DNA from: Chenopodium formosanum | Lineage: Eukaryota; Streptophyta; Magnoliopsida; Caryophyllales; Amaranthaceae | DNA: 64,000 nucleotides | NCBI GenBank assembly: GCA_024500155.1 | Contig: CM044860.1 | Location: 6,434,501 to 6,498,500, forward strand | Direction: 5' to 3' | Shown here: positions 23,101-36,376 of the stretch, piece after piece | How the letters are laid out: every line of letters begins with the position of its first letter | How positions within the stretch are numbered: position 1 is the stretch's first letter | Translations under genes and position numbers: made by a program | Notes under the pieces: generated by a model | Databases searched by the model: none | What the model was told of the DNA's origin: nothing | The model's input: the letters and a program-made list of their open reading frames with translations, nothing else

Positions 23101-25084
23101 CACAATTCAATCACCAACTTCTCCTTTCTATCATGTACTACTTCTGTCTGTAAATAATAGTCGCATCATCTAAATTTCACGTACCCACAACTAAGGCATG
23201 TGTGCAACGCTAGTGAATGTAGTTGGATCAATCTCATATCCTCTTAGTCAACAACGGTATGAAGTCAATAACTCTAATTGATAAAGTATGTGACTAAGTT
23301 TATTTTCATCCAGCGTTCTAAAATACTACATTTATAATTTTTCGGAGTTTTTGAGAGGGGGTATATATACTTTTATAGGGGTTCTGTGGCATTACATATT
23401 TACATATATAAAGCAGTGCACATTCTAGTATGTGCTTATCTATGTGTACCACTTTCTAATTACCACAATATACGTATACCACACATATATTGTGGTCCAA
23501 ATTTGCCACATTTATGTACTAATAATGTTTCTCTTATGTAATGCGGTGAATATGTGAGCTTGCGAGTTGCGACACATTATTTTCTAGGATTTGACACTGG
23601 GATTGGATATATTATGATACAAATCTATGATTATGGAAGGATGATGAGAAATTTAGCGTAACTAATTATAACATACATTTTAAGATCTTGTGTTATCCAA
23701 TTCCTGAAACTTGATCCCTAGTTCTTTTAGTTGCAGTAGTCTGACTAATGTTAGTCAAACTGTTACAACTAAAGTAAGTGGAAAAGGCTAAGTATATAAT
23801 TATGAAAATTGAAAGAACAGTTAGTGTACTCCTTCGTTACTTAAAGACATTTCTAGTACATTCTACGGTCGAATTAATGCATTACAATGTTAAAGATTAC
23901 TAATGAAATTTCTTATAGCATAAGGATATATAATATATTACAATTGACTTTAATATGTCGTCGAAAATAAAGTAATTCGTCATTAACAGTAATATACTGT
24001 ACTATAGACAACCTAATTGCTAACTAATGATCCCTTAATAATTGTTAAACACCAATCTAATAGTGTATGTAATGTACTAATGTGCACATAAAACTCATCA
24101 ATTAACATTGGATGGTTTGATTTGATATTTTTTGAAGAGTAAAATTGAAGCTAGTAAAATGCGCACATTTGAATTAGCAAAGCATCAATCAAAATCTCAA
24201 CAAATTAACTAAAAATGAAGCAAATTAAGTAAGTCAATGGAAATTAAGTATGTGTTTAACTACCTTGGATGAAGACTATTCTTGACAACTTTCTGACCAT
24301 ATTTGCGCCACTTATAACCATCATCAAGTACGTCGATGTCACTCCTTGTTTGAAAACAAAACCTTGGCTCCCTTAGCTTCCTCCTTATCTTCATCTTGTT
24401 CTTTTCTGAGCTCGAGTTCTTCCACCTATATCATTATGTACAATAATTTTGATAATGTATAGTACAAGGTGTAAAAATTGAATAATCGATAACTTATCAT
24501 CTTTAGAAACAAATCACAAAATAACTTATGAGATTATGAAAACGCTTATTGCATTGAAAGTATTAGAAGATAACATTATTGACAATAATAAGCATTAATT
24601 AACTAAGCACAAACATTATCTTGTATAACCACATCATTTATCAGACCGTCCAAATTAAATGTAACATTAGCCGAGTATGTAATTTCAACTATTAATATGA
24701 CAATTAATTAAACTTGAACTAATGTAGTAGTGAACCGTATACAACGTGACATGGCACGTGTATGGACATGGTAGTCATGAATCTAGCATTTATTGTAGTT
24801 GCACCTTATGCAAAACAAGTTCATGAATTTGTACGTAATGTAAATGACTTGTCTTAGCTCAATTAATAATTGAATTTTAAGTTCAAGTTCAATGCCTAGG
24901 GCAATTTACATTTGATCTAGTGCATAAATAATAGTATTTCTTCAAATCGAACCAATAATTATTGTTTTTTGGAGTAGAAAAACATTAACGGTATAACCGA
25001 GAAGGATAGTAGATTAAGACTTAATTCTTATCCATAACCCTTCTCATTTACTCCCTCCGTTCTTTTTTGTTTTTCCTCTTAAGT

Positions 25085-25124
<40 letters not shown>

Positions 25125-25923
25125 CAATAAAATAAAACAGAGGAAGTATATATAGCTTAGAGAGAAGATGACAAGTACCAAGAATGCTCAGCTCCATCGT
25201 TACCGCGGCCATTACCATTGGAGTTGTCCCCAGCAATAGCTTTCGGATCTGATGATCCTTCCACCTGAATATTCTCCATGTAAATTATACATTATTGTTA
25301 AATTAAACAACATCATATATATACTACTATAATTATGTATCATACAAATACAAAATATATACTGTACTATATAAATAATAATAATAATCATTAATTTAAA
25401 ACTTTGGATTAATAGTGCAATTTTATATAAACATAAAACATAGGTATATATCCAGGGTTTCCAATATGAAAAGAACATAATATATGCATGTCATAAAATT
25501 TAAATACTATATATAAAACTATACTATATATAGATATTAGATATTCATATAAACCTGTTGATCAGTAGTATTGTTACTACTATTCCAAGACTGCCTTGTA
25601 GTAGCGACATAATTATCAAAATTACCAACAAGCCCTTTAGTGGTGGTGGTGACCGCGGTGGTGTTGTGAGCATTGGATCCCCGATGATCCGTGATCTGAT
25701 ACGGAGGCGGTGGTGGTGGTGGTGGTTGGTGACTCAAGAAGGTGGTGAGGATAACATGATTAGAATGATGAGATAATTCCAAGGATTGAGGAAACCCTTG
25801 TAAATTAGAAGGATTATTATTAGTATTATTATTAGAAGTAGAAGGATTATTTGAATGAATCAAGGACATGTGGAGGTCATAGTTTGGGAAATTTGTGCTA
25901 CTTCTAGTATGATCTCTTTCCAT
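20138..25923 (-). CDS. WRKY12: WRKY transcription factor, group IIc, WRKY12-like
   Basis: A DNA-binding regulator acting in the nucleus on W-box promoters. Exons in transcript order: 25555-25923, 25179-25264, 24264-24425, 20138-20303, joining in phase with GT-AG introns to give 260 aa. The N-terminal half is low-complexity: Asn/Ser-rich at about 25-45 and eight prolines near residue 70. The WRKY domain in exons 3-4 has DDGYKWRKYGQK and a C-X4-C, H-X-H zinc site (CTHSNC ... HNH), and the intron after NSLHPR is at the conserved WRKY position. The block SWWKN...KMKIRRKLREPRFC before the domain and the terminal SSF are typical of the WRKY12 branch, which in Arabidopsis restrains pith secondary-wall formation and affects flowering (established knowledge). 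Orthology is inferred. Intron 3 is unusually long, about 3.96 kb. Confidence 0.92.
21268..21797. mobile_element. hAT MITE in WRKY intron 3
   Basis: 530 bp beginning TAGGGATGGCAATGGGGCGG and ending in the imperfect inverse, CATTGTCATCCCTA. It is flanked by a perfect 8-bp target duplication CAGATGAG at 21260-21267 and 21798-21805. An 8-bp duplication and TAGGGATG-type TIR ends are diagnostic of hAT elements. GGGGCGGGT/CCCGCCCC motifs recur inside in both orientations, making it GC-rich against its surroundings. No transposase is encoded; the short open frames inside are incidental. Confidence 0.88.
22887..22913 (+). mobile_element. Helitron-like 3' terminus
   Basis: A perfect short hairpin, CCGTGCA/TGCACGG, is followed by 7 bp and then CTAG with T next, the structure of a Helitron 3' end (hairpin, then CTRR, inserted before T). 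The element body would extend to the left. The TC-type 5' end was not located, so only the terminus is annotated. The same hairpin type occurs twice near 62480 and 62930 on the other strand. It lies in WRKY intron 3. Confidence 0.55.
25086..25121. repeat. Poly(T) run of 36 in WRKY intron 2
   Basis: Pure T homopolymer between WRKY exons 2 and 3; on the gene's coding strand it is poly(A). Confidence 0.9.
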
Positions 25924-28309
25924 GATATAATGATAATAATCAACTAGTGATATTGTATGATTTTTGCTTTTTTTTAGGAGAGAGAAAGAGGAAGAGATGA
26001 GAAATATTGGGGTTTTTTCTTCAAGAAGTAATAATAAAACCCTTGAAAGTAATCATGGAATATTTTAGTACACACACATAATACAAGCACTTTAGTTTGA
26101 TTTATACTATTTCAAAAAAGAGAAAAATAAAAGTCACAAATTACTGTTTAACCTCTTTTTGCTTTTTTTTTTTTTTTTTTATTTACCATGATACAAAATT
26201 TATACTTTTTTTCTTAAAAAATAGTTATTTTTTATCTGTAACTGTTATCTGACTGGTCATTCAATAACTCGAATTATTGCTCACAACCAAATTGTAGCTA
26301 ATTTACTAGTTATCATTTCATTATTTCAATATGAGGTATAATAATATAGCTTAATTAGTAAATTATTAATCATATTGATTATCTTATAACATTAGTTATT
26401 TACTAAAATAACAATGTAGTGAAACTAATTAAATATATACTCGGTCTATAAGCTTGTTGGTAAACTAATCAAATCAATTTAACTTTGACGGAACTTGATT
26501 TACATCATCAGCAAAATTATAGGCTCGCATTTCCTCTGAAAAAAGATACTTCTACAAGGTACTCGTACAAGATAGGACTCAAATTGGAAAAATAATTAAA
26601 ATGCATGCATGCATGAACATATATACTTCGTATATTATGAGAAGGTCCAAATGATCATCATATACTACTATACCGAAACAAGTTGTCTTTTGTTATTTTG
26701 TATTGTTAACTTATACTCAGGAATCTTTTTCCCTTCTCCTATCTTATGATTTACTGTATAATATATCTTCTTACATTATTTGAATTACTGTTGTAAATTA
26801 GGTTTCTGCCCCAAAAAATATTCTTCATGCTTTCTTGCTTAAATTTGGTAATGATTACAAACAATGATGGCATTAGCCATGATCTAAGACGAACTAAGCT
26901 AGCTAGCACAATTGAGCAGCCGGCCGGCCATGGCCCATACGCCCATGGCTAGCTAGCTACGTGTTGCATGGCTCGCTTGACCATGCTAAGTGTATGCCTT
27001 TGTGTTGGTGTTGCTACAGTAATTTTGGCCTTAATTTAGATCTCTTGGAATAATTAATTAAGAAGCTTATAATTAGGGAGTTTGCGAGTGTTTGTGCCTT
27101 TGTGGTATGAAAGACTGCATATTTTAGCAATTGATCAGTTTTTTAGAATCATTTTCCTTATAATATACGAGTATATATTTCAAGAGATATACTTTTTAGA
27201 CTGCATATATTTCAAGAGAAAGCCATAAATGAGTACTTGATTGATCATGAGTTAAATTGATCAATTTCAATGTTTATATTATAATCAATTAATCTAGATC
27301 AGATTTTAATAGGTATATTTATACTCGTCTTAAGATTGTTGTCCTCGTTATAGTTGCAACAATTTGTTATACAGAGTATACTTCATACTTACGAAGTATA
27401 TACTATATATGAAAAATATTCACTATCGTATAATTTTGATCATCAATATAAATATAAAATTAATTATTTTACAACGTTTTGCACAATAACACTTATAATC
27501 TACTACTTGTACTCTGTATGTCTTAGATTAATTTATGAGTACCACTAGATTATAAGTAGAAATTCCTATAACAACCAAACTTATATACTATTGAAACTAA
27601 AATAAAAAGATTAAATTAAAGGAAAAAGATATATGTAGTCCCTATAAGAAGCTAAAAATGGAATGAATTGACAATAAATAAACATTTATTATACCAATTT
27701 ACTCGTGAATTGTTGATAAATTCTCAACTTAACACTAAAAAGAAAAGTATATTAAATGTTTATATGCAGTCCTAAGTATTACCCTAAATTAAATACTTCT
27801 CTTGTACTCCGTATAATTACAGTACTAATTAGGGGTATAAGAAAAGTACTTTTCCCAATTACCAAGAAAACATGAAGATCTTCTAGATGGGAGCACAAAC
27901 ATTGTAAGAATAGAAAAATAAAGATGGGATATAATAATGTTTGGACAGTCAAAATGCAATATATTCATCAAAAATTGTTTTTTGCATTCAGAAAAACCCT
28001 ATTCAAGGCCTGCTGAAAAGACCCTCCCAACATCCATATCCTCCAAAATGCCAACAAATAGCAATTAGCACCCTCGATCAACCTTTTTTATATTTCACAC
28101 TATATTTAGATAGTGACTTAATTCCAAGTGAACCTATTAGCTAGCTACCAATCTCTTTCCTATTGTTTTTCAAGAGAGAATCTAATGATAGCTGCTAAAC
28201 ATTCGACAATGCCATTTTCCTAACAATGTTTATTTACACCTCCTCCGATCCATCAAGAGAAACGTAATATGATACCAATGGATCATATCGGAAGTCATTA
28301 CAGAGAATA

Positions 28310-28402
28310 AAGTATGTAGATGATGAGGCTTGAACTTGTAGCATCAACGTCATAAGGTGATCTGAATTTCTCACCATCTCCACCGATTGAGCTGAGGTTA
28401 TT
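28310..28402 (-). mobile_element. Probable tRNA-derived SINE fragment
   Basis: On the minus strand an A-box-like GCTCAATCGGTGGAG is followed about 50 bp later by a B-box-like AAGTTCAAGCCTC, the spacing of an RNA polymerase III internal promoter. No A-tail or target duplication is apparent, so the element is degraded or of a family with a different 3' end. Confidence 0.42.
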
Positions 28403-28547
28403 TGGTTTTAATAATCAATAGTACGTATAATGCATAGGGTATCGTTCAGATTGAGTTTTTGTTCTCTTAGTTTGAAATAAGGTGCTTTAGTCTAAACTTA
28501 ATTATAAAATACGATCTGTTTGATTTTAATTTCACTAATAATATCAT

Positions 28548-28600
28548 CTTATTTAACTAGATTTTTTTTTTTTTTTGAAACAAACTTATTTAACTAGATT
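28548..28600 (-). mobile_element. Minimal poly(A)-tail retroposon stub with 16-bp target duplication
   Basis: CTTATTTAACTAGATT occurs at 28548-28563 and again at 28585-28600. Between them are only 21 bp: a T-run then GAAACAAA. Read on the minus strand this is TTTGTTTC followed by a poly(A) tail. It has the structure of an extremely 5'-truncated L1/SINE-type insertion. Confidence 0.72.
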
Positions 28601-30011
28601 TGATTGACTATAATTTTACATTAATGTATAAAAAAATATTATCAAATACGTAGGATCTTGTAAGATTCATCTTGGTATAATTTTAGTTGTAGAGTCAAAC
28701 AAAAGACAATGGACGTCTATCAATAGTTAACAGGATGGTAGTTTTAAAATGATGAACAAGATGAGAAGTTGTCTTGCTATTCAATTCACAAAACAAAAAC
28801 GTATTTTGCCAATGATGACTACACTCCATCAACGTTTAGCTGTAAATTAGATATATATTACATGCAATAGTATGATGCATACTATGTTTTTGAATATAAA
28901 TAATGAAGAGGTCAAATTAAATTCTGTGAATGATTCTGAAACAAATGGAGTATCATACACATAAAAACAACAGTTATATGATAAAAATTGTCATAATCCG
29001 AGAGAAAACCCTATTTAGCTTATAACATGGAGAAAATCCTTAGCTTACTTATAAAGATCAAATCGATTCACAATGCAATTGTCACACTTAATCATACAAG
29101 AGTACAAGACTGGTGCATAAACCTTGCAATTATTCTAGTAGCCCAAAAATGAAACACATAATGAATTGCTTGACCACTACATACAAAGCTCAAGTAAATA
29201 ATCACTTAAACATGAAAATTAAAGAAAAACAGAAGTTGACAACTGATAGACTAGGAAACCAATAGAATTGTCATTTTCTTGGCCACGTGTAATCAACCCC
29301 ATCCTCTTGCATTATTGATCCAAATACTTGTATATACGAGTAAAAAAAAAACTGCTTTTTTTTTTTGGTCTAATTATGTAAGAAATACTAACTCGAAATT
29401 CAAATATATAAATTAAATGAATATTATATTTCAAAATGACTCAAAATTAAAAATACAATTGTAAATAACATATGATCGATGATATTTAGAAGAATATATG
29501 CGCTAATTAATTTTGGTATGAGTATTTTTTTTAATACTCTTTTTCATTAAGTACATTATTGTAAATGAAGGATTTTTTTGTAAGAATTATATTTACATAG
29601 AATTTTAAATTAAAAAAAAAAGTGAGTAGCTGGAAACAACAGTGAAAAACACTCGATCTTGTGTCGAGTGATCGAATTTAATTAAAATGAGTAGTATTTG
29701 GATTTGAGATATACAACCTAGTAGAGTCCAAAAATATGAAAGAAAGAAAGACGGAAATAAGGCCCTACAAAAAAAAGTTTGTTGATGGTAATGACAACTT
29801 AAGTAATGATAATAACTAGGGTAATTTGAGGACAAAAAAAATAATTGTAAATTGTGACTCGTTTGATTATCGAGTCATATATAGACCCGTCCTGTCTTGA
29901 CTTATTTTTTTCACATTCTATGGTATCCAACTCTCCAAATTAAACAAACATTTGACCACTAAATATTTTTAATTTCTTTTGTTTCAAAAAAAAAAAAAAA
30001 TTATAATCACT

Positions 30012-30356
30012 ATTAAACATTAGCCTAATCTAGAATTCTAGATATACATACTTTTAAACATTTTAATTTCCTTTTTTTTTTTTTTTTTTTTTTTTTGAGG
30101 AAAAATATTTTAAATTTCTTAATATTTATAATCACTATTAAAAATTAATATTATAAAATGCATTATTAAAACAAATCTAACAAGACTAATAATTTCTTAT
30201 TTTGTATTTCGTAATTAGTAGTGAAAATAATAGTCAAAGTAAAATCGAATAAGTAATATAAGATGGAATATAATTCTCTCACTATTTGATGGGGCTTGAT
30301 TTTGACAATAAAATGTTTTAAAGTATGTATATCTAGATTATGCTAATCTTTAAACC
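30012..30356. mobile_element. MITE with ~45-bp terminal inverted repeats
   Basis: The segment at about 30012-30070 is the inverse of that at about 30300-30356; shared blocks include AATCTAGATATACATACTTT and TTAAA(C/G)ATTAGC. The left arm has an 8-bp local duplication (TCTAGAATTCTAGA). It also contains a poly(T) run at 30072-30096. No clear target duplication was identified, so the superfamily is uncertain. Confidence 0.5.
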
Positions 30357-32827
30357 ATTTGTGTCTGGTACCTCCTTTTTCCAAATAATTAAAGTTTCAT
30401 TTTGCAGCCTAAACACGGCCTATTAGTCAAATCACACTCCTATGATTAACAATTAGAGAAAGAATTATGCCCGTAATTTGCGTAGGAAAAATCTAGATGT
30501 ATGTAACCTAGCTTAAAGAAGAATCTTTCAATATTAGTAACAACCTAACGGCTAACATAACGGTTAACCCCCAAAGATTAAAAAAATAAAAAGCATTTAG
30601 TGCATAGCTAGGGAATGAAGAGTGGTTAGGGTATCTAAGATGAGTACTCCCTTCATATTTTATTATTTGCTCTGCTTTCTTTTTGCAACCGTATTTTAAT
30701 ACTAGTTTTATTTTCTTTTTTAAAACCTTCTTCAACATTTTATTAATTTTTCTCTCCTAGTGGATCCCTCAACTATCATACCTTAATATTTGTCAACTAT
30801 CATACCTTAATATTTCTCAACTATCTTACTTTGTTCTTTCACCAACGCCACTTCTTTCATATTTTATTACTTTCAACTATTTCTCTTAAAACTCTGTGCA
30901 TGGAGAAATGGAGCAAGTAATTAAATACAAAGAGAGTATTCAATATTAAGCCCCTTTTTTTTAAGAAATATTAAGCCCTCCTTGTTTAAATGGACTGAAA
31001 TGAAGTTTTGTTGTTCAATAGAAAAAGTATAACTATACTTAACATGAAATAAAGTTTTGTTTATGACTATACTTAACATGAAATGAAGTCATTAAAATTT
31101 TAAGCTTACTAGTTACTCCGTATTTGCTATCAATACTTTCACTAAATCAATCTGTTAAATTGTTATTCTTTAAACTAAAATGTTTTGGAAACTCACAAAT
31201 TGCTCGTAATAAAAGTATAAGAATCAAGTTAGAGCTTAATACACCATAGAATGATTCTCATAATCTTGCTAAAGCTACCCAGTGACTAGGGTATTGATGA
31301 GGTAATTGTTAGTTTGTGGGTAACAATATTTAGTTGCTTTTATGAATTCGTGTTTTCTTATAAATTGAAATTCATTTCTTACTTGAAAGCATCTCAATAA
31401 CACAACACGTACTTTGAGAAAGTAATTATCAAATCATTTATACATGCACCTCGTATCCTTATATCCTGTTCTGTAACAGGTGTTTAAATTACTTTGATAT
31501 ATTCGTATCTTTATCTACTTTAAAATGTGTGTTATAAGACTATGTAGCAAGTTAAGTAAAATAATAAAAACAGAGAGTATAACGTATAAACCAATAAATC
31601 AATAAAGATTGATAAAGAGGTGGGGGAAAAAGAAGGTTGAAACCTAGGAAAAAAGATTTACAACTGATTTTTCCTTCACTCGTGTGAAGTTAAAATCAAA
31701 AGTAACTATTAAGCAATTAATCAACCAAAAGAAGAACAGTGAATAAAAATGAAAAACTGACAAGAAGAAGAAGAAAAGAAAGAAAATAATAAGTGGAACA
31801 GAACAAACTCCACTGAATTCCATGCAGCAATTATAACATTTCCAATTAAACCTCAAAAGTCTTCACAAATCTAATGATGTTATTGATTGCTCAATATTTC
31901 ACCTAGGTCCCACTATGTGTCAACCCTCTTTTTTATGTCTAAAAACTCTCTTAATTATTGAAATAAAAATAAATTCTATTATTATTGTGATTTTCTAACA
32001 TTATGCTTCATTTAAACCTTGATCAAGGTATTCATTGGTTGAGACTTAATTTTCAATCACCAAACTATGGATTTATTATATTATACTGTACTATTTGGAA
32101 TGTTCAAAAATGGAGGCAGGATAATTTGGATGTTCAAGTTTATTCTGATTTTATAGGAAGAGACTGTTGTTGTAAATATAAGGTCCTTTTTTTAGTGAAG
32201 TTTCTATTTGGATATAAAAAGAGGAAACATTGAAAGACTTTAGTGGTAGACTTGTAGAATAGATTACAAGGTAGTCACCCTTTTAACCCCATGAATCAGA
32301 CACCAAAGATTTTATCAAATGCCTCATCATTATTCTATATTTATAAATAAAGTAAATAAAAAATAATTATTAAAAAAAAAACCGCCGAGAGTCCAAGACT
32401 GAGAGAGTGAATTTTTTTTTTTTTTTTTTTTTTTTTTTGGAGAAATGATTAGTGTAATTGATTGAAGGCGCAAATGCAATTTAATGCTTAAATTGGAAAA
32501 TAAAAATGTAGAATTAAAATTCTAAAATTGTATAGTCATAGTAGGCAACAACTTGTAGCTGAGTGCCTGAATATTAGTAAATGACACTGTACATGGTTTA
32601 GTTCATTTTTTTCTATTGGATCACAATAGTAATTACTTTATTTTCACCTTCAAGAAAATGGGAAGAGTATGTCAAGAATAGTGCAAAAAAGCATGCATCA
32701 TTTTCAATTTCAAAGCTTTCATACAAAAATTTGAGTTGTTTTTCTAATTTACCTTTTTTATCACACTTACAACCTGTCAATCCACCATCTAGAAATATGG
32801 AGTAAATAATAAAATTTAAATTTAAAA

Positions 32828-32871
<44 letters not shown>

Positions 32872-33428
32872 ATTTGAAATTGTTGAGCCGAATTCCGCTA
32901 TATATTTGTCTCTCTAATGTGTTTTTTTGACAAGAACTAATGTGTATTGGGCCAATCCAATCCAAACCGTAAACCATGAAAGACGAAGTATGGTGGTGGA
33001 TAGCCTCTCGCAAAAGTGTAAAGGTTAACATGACTAATGACTATTCACTATTGTGAGTTTGTGACAGTGTGAGTGTGACTAGCTATTCTGGAAGTATGAT
33101 CGAGCTACTTCAGAAATTCATTTACTTGTAAAAATAAGCCCAAGCCAATTTTCGGGCTTTGGGCAATATCATCAACTTTATCCCTTTAGCCTCCCAACTC
33201 ACCAAGTCTATCAAGTTTCATTACCTTCAATACCATATTATTTCTCTTTCACAAAACAGCTATCTAATTTCGCTTATTGGATTGGAACATATACAGAGTT
33301 ACAGTCCATCCATCCGTCCAATATTATGAGAAAGATGGAAATAATTTACTGTAAGAAAAAAGAAGAAAAAAATAAAGGTAAATTTACACTAGGAGTAAAA
33401 CAGTGTAACAAACCTCGTAGCAGAAGAT
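30357..33428. other. Intergenic, AT-rich, no gene seen
   Basis: No exon structure or recognisable protein. It contains a short tandem repeat at 30770-30840 (about 24-bp units of TCAACTATCATACCTTAATA), poly(T) at 32411-32438 and poly(A) at 32831-32869. The last ~100-300 bp should include the 3' UTR of the minus-strand gene ending at 33429. Confidence 0.5.
32831..32869. repeat. Poly(A) run of 39
   Basis: A pure A homopolymer; on the minus strand it creates artefactual poly-Phe reading frames. Confidence 0.9.
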
Positions 33429-36333
33429 TTACACAGGAGGTTCTGACCACCTCCTCTTAACCTCAGAATTATACCGGACCTCTCTGAGTTTCCCGTCTGT
33501 TTCATAATCTCTTTCCATTACAAGATTGATCCCTTCATCAGAGTACCACCCAACTCCGATGCAAAGGATTCCATCATTGTCGACATCAACATAAGCAGTG
33601 ACACCACCTGGGAGCCAAAGAACAGCCACATCCTGCATGTCTATCATCTCTTCTTCCCCAAAGTAAGCAGGAATCTCTGGCAAGTTTCTCTTTTTCATGG
33701 TCTCCATGCAAAGATGAACAAAAGGAGGATTGTTGCTTATCTCTGCTGTTGTTTCGTCAGCAAAGATGGGTGTAGCACTCATTTCAAACACCTTCCATGA
33801 TCCTGCAAGCTCTGATGGCCGCGTTCTCTTTCTCTGAGAAAATGGCTTCATATCAAGCTCAACCTCACTGTTTCAAATAGATTCAGGTCAACAGACTTGT
33901 TAGACTTCAAGATAAGAAGTTCAATGAGTAGTATGACTGTACTATGTAGAATAAGCCTACATTATGTATACTTCATACAAAGATGTATAGGGGCAACCCT
34001 GACTGCTGCCCGTCTGCTGCCCATATTATCAGTGTTTCACTGAATTACATACAGAATATCAACAATCCTACATAGCAAGCACAAGTTCTAACAACTTTAA
34101 GATGCCATTCTAGAGCAATCCCGTCACATATAGCAGACCAAGTGTCCAAAATATGCAATAAACCCAATCATGTTTTTAGGTGGGATAAAATGACAACATA
34201 CAAATCTATAATCCCACTAACAGTGAGTTATTGTGGCATAAACTGACTTCCTAAATGAAGTTTTTCAAGAGAGTTTTACTGAATATCTTTTCTCATTATA
34301 TCCACCAAAAACAGAGCCATTCCTGATTTTGAAGTTTTAGAGCATATTCCTCAGTAAAACCAATAAATCGATACATGAAATCTTTTTGCAGTATCTATAC
34401 AATGAAAGTATGATGTTGAACATATCTATAATTTATGCAATTCAAACTTTTTTTCTAACTACAGATAAAATTTCTATCACAAGTCATACTGTGTAGAAGT
34501 ATGATAGATTTCAGAACAGCCTACACAAATGGGAGCAAAGAGAAATTGAATTGCTGAGGTGCTTTAGATTTATTTTAAGAGCTGCACAGCACAGAGAACA
34601 TCCTTCCTAGAAAAATCACATTCAAAAAGCCTCGAGTGTTTTGCTATGCAAGAATTTTCTTCACCAACATCAACAAACACTGACAAACACAAATTTTTAG
34701 TACATGCATCAATTAGAATAAAAGACCCCAAACATATTATGTATGAACTTGTTGATCAACAAATCAAACCTGTACAGAAACACTTGCTATTCCACTCACA
34801 GTATACCATGCTGACTGTTATAATGCAAAGAAGGGAGGCAAAGATAAACAGCATTTAGAAGTTTCAAGACCATATTAATGGGTTAGTAGACAACTTAAAG
34901 ATGTAAAACAGATTTAAGAAGGAGGTCATAGGATCAGTCCAACATTGCTTCACGTCATAACCCACCCACACACACAAAAAAAAAATGAACAAAATTAAGA
35001 GCAGAAATATAACTCACTGATTATCACAAAATTCCAGCTAAATGTAAAACACTAAAACTCATCATGAAATTAGAGATAAAAAAATATGACAGTGATGTCT
35101 AAGTTTCTTCGCCTACTCAAGAAAAAAAGAGGTACATGTACCTTTGCTCCTCAAAGTTAGCAGGACCAACCCATTGCTCTTCGTATACAGCAACCCTTAG
35201 TATCTGGATGTCTGCGCCACCATTACTAAATTCAATAGTATGCACAATACGCAGTCTCTTGTGGCATCCCTTAACTAAACACTAAGAAAGCAAACAAATT
35301 TAAACTCGTTAGACAATCACTCAAATATTATTCAGGGAAGCATTGTTTAAAAGAACACTATAAATCTTGGACCATCTAGAGTTTAAAGGTTGACCGATGA
35401 ATTTGAGTATTCAAATAACAGTATTATTGTTAGTACCAAATCCCCAATCATAATAGATGCCCATAAACTTTATCAAACAATGCATTTCCTCACAGCATAA
35501 TACCATAGGGGCATATAATTTGACATGAAGATTATTTACTCCAAGAATCAAATGTAAATATCTTAAAAATGCAATATACTACCATAGAACCAGATCCCAA
35601 GAGGCCAAGAGAGAATGAAAAATATCCATGAGTGCTATATGAATTGGGGTTCTGAATTCATGGGGTTATTTTATTGGCCACTCCCTACAGCTAACTTTTA
35701 CAACAAAGCAACAAGGTCTACTTGACATCACGTTTCACACAAGTATTTCATAGAATCAGAACCTACTTGCTCAAACTTGTATGTTGGTGAAAGGTAATAC
35801 TCAGACTCATCAATGTCACCAACTGGAATGTCAACTGGTCCTCTAGAATAAGATCCATCCTGCAGGGGAAAAAAATCATAGAACTTATCAGCCAGTTGTA
35901 AAGAATCAAGCACACAACCACATAATACTACCGAAAGCTAATACACTCCAAGGCTCCAAGCTAAAGGCCAATAAATCAAGCTTGCCCTTCAAAGCCTACT
36001 CAATAATATAATTTTGTAACTAAAGAGATCCATTATTGTGGACAATGAACAAATTAAAAATTCCATGTGCATTGAGCTCTTCATAATCATGTTTCCAGTT
36101 TGATATTGCTCGTCAAATTAGTAATGGTCAAGCAGGGTTTGAACGTTGAAAATCAAGCATTTTCCATATGTAATGCGGATAAGCTTCTTCCAGTATCAAA
36201 ATCATAGCAGCCTATGTCAACAACTTCACATAAGGCACTGCAGTATAACATTCCATTAGTTATCACACACACACACTCCATCTACTGCAGTATAACATGC
36301 TTTGTATTTAAAAAAATAAAATAAAATAAAAAA

Positions 36334-36376
<43 letters not shown>

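Larger units (their letters stand above)
25924..30010. other. Intergenic and WRKY upstream region, no gene seen
   Basis: AT-rich sequence upstream of the WRKY start codon. It contains several short palindromes, for example GCCGGCCGGC at about 26920 with GCTAGCTAGC motifs on both sides, and a probable SINE near 28310-28400. Nothing with coding potential was found. Confidence 0.5.

Noticed and set aside
32613..33031. Minus-strand frames with poly-Phe
   Set aside because: Artefact of the 39-bp poly(A) run.
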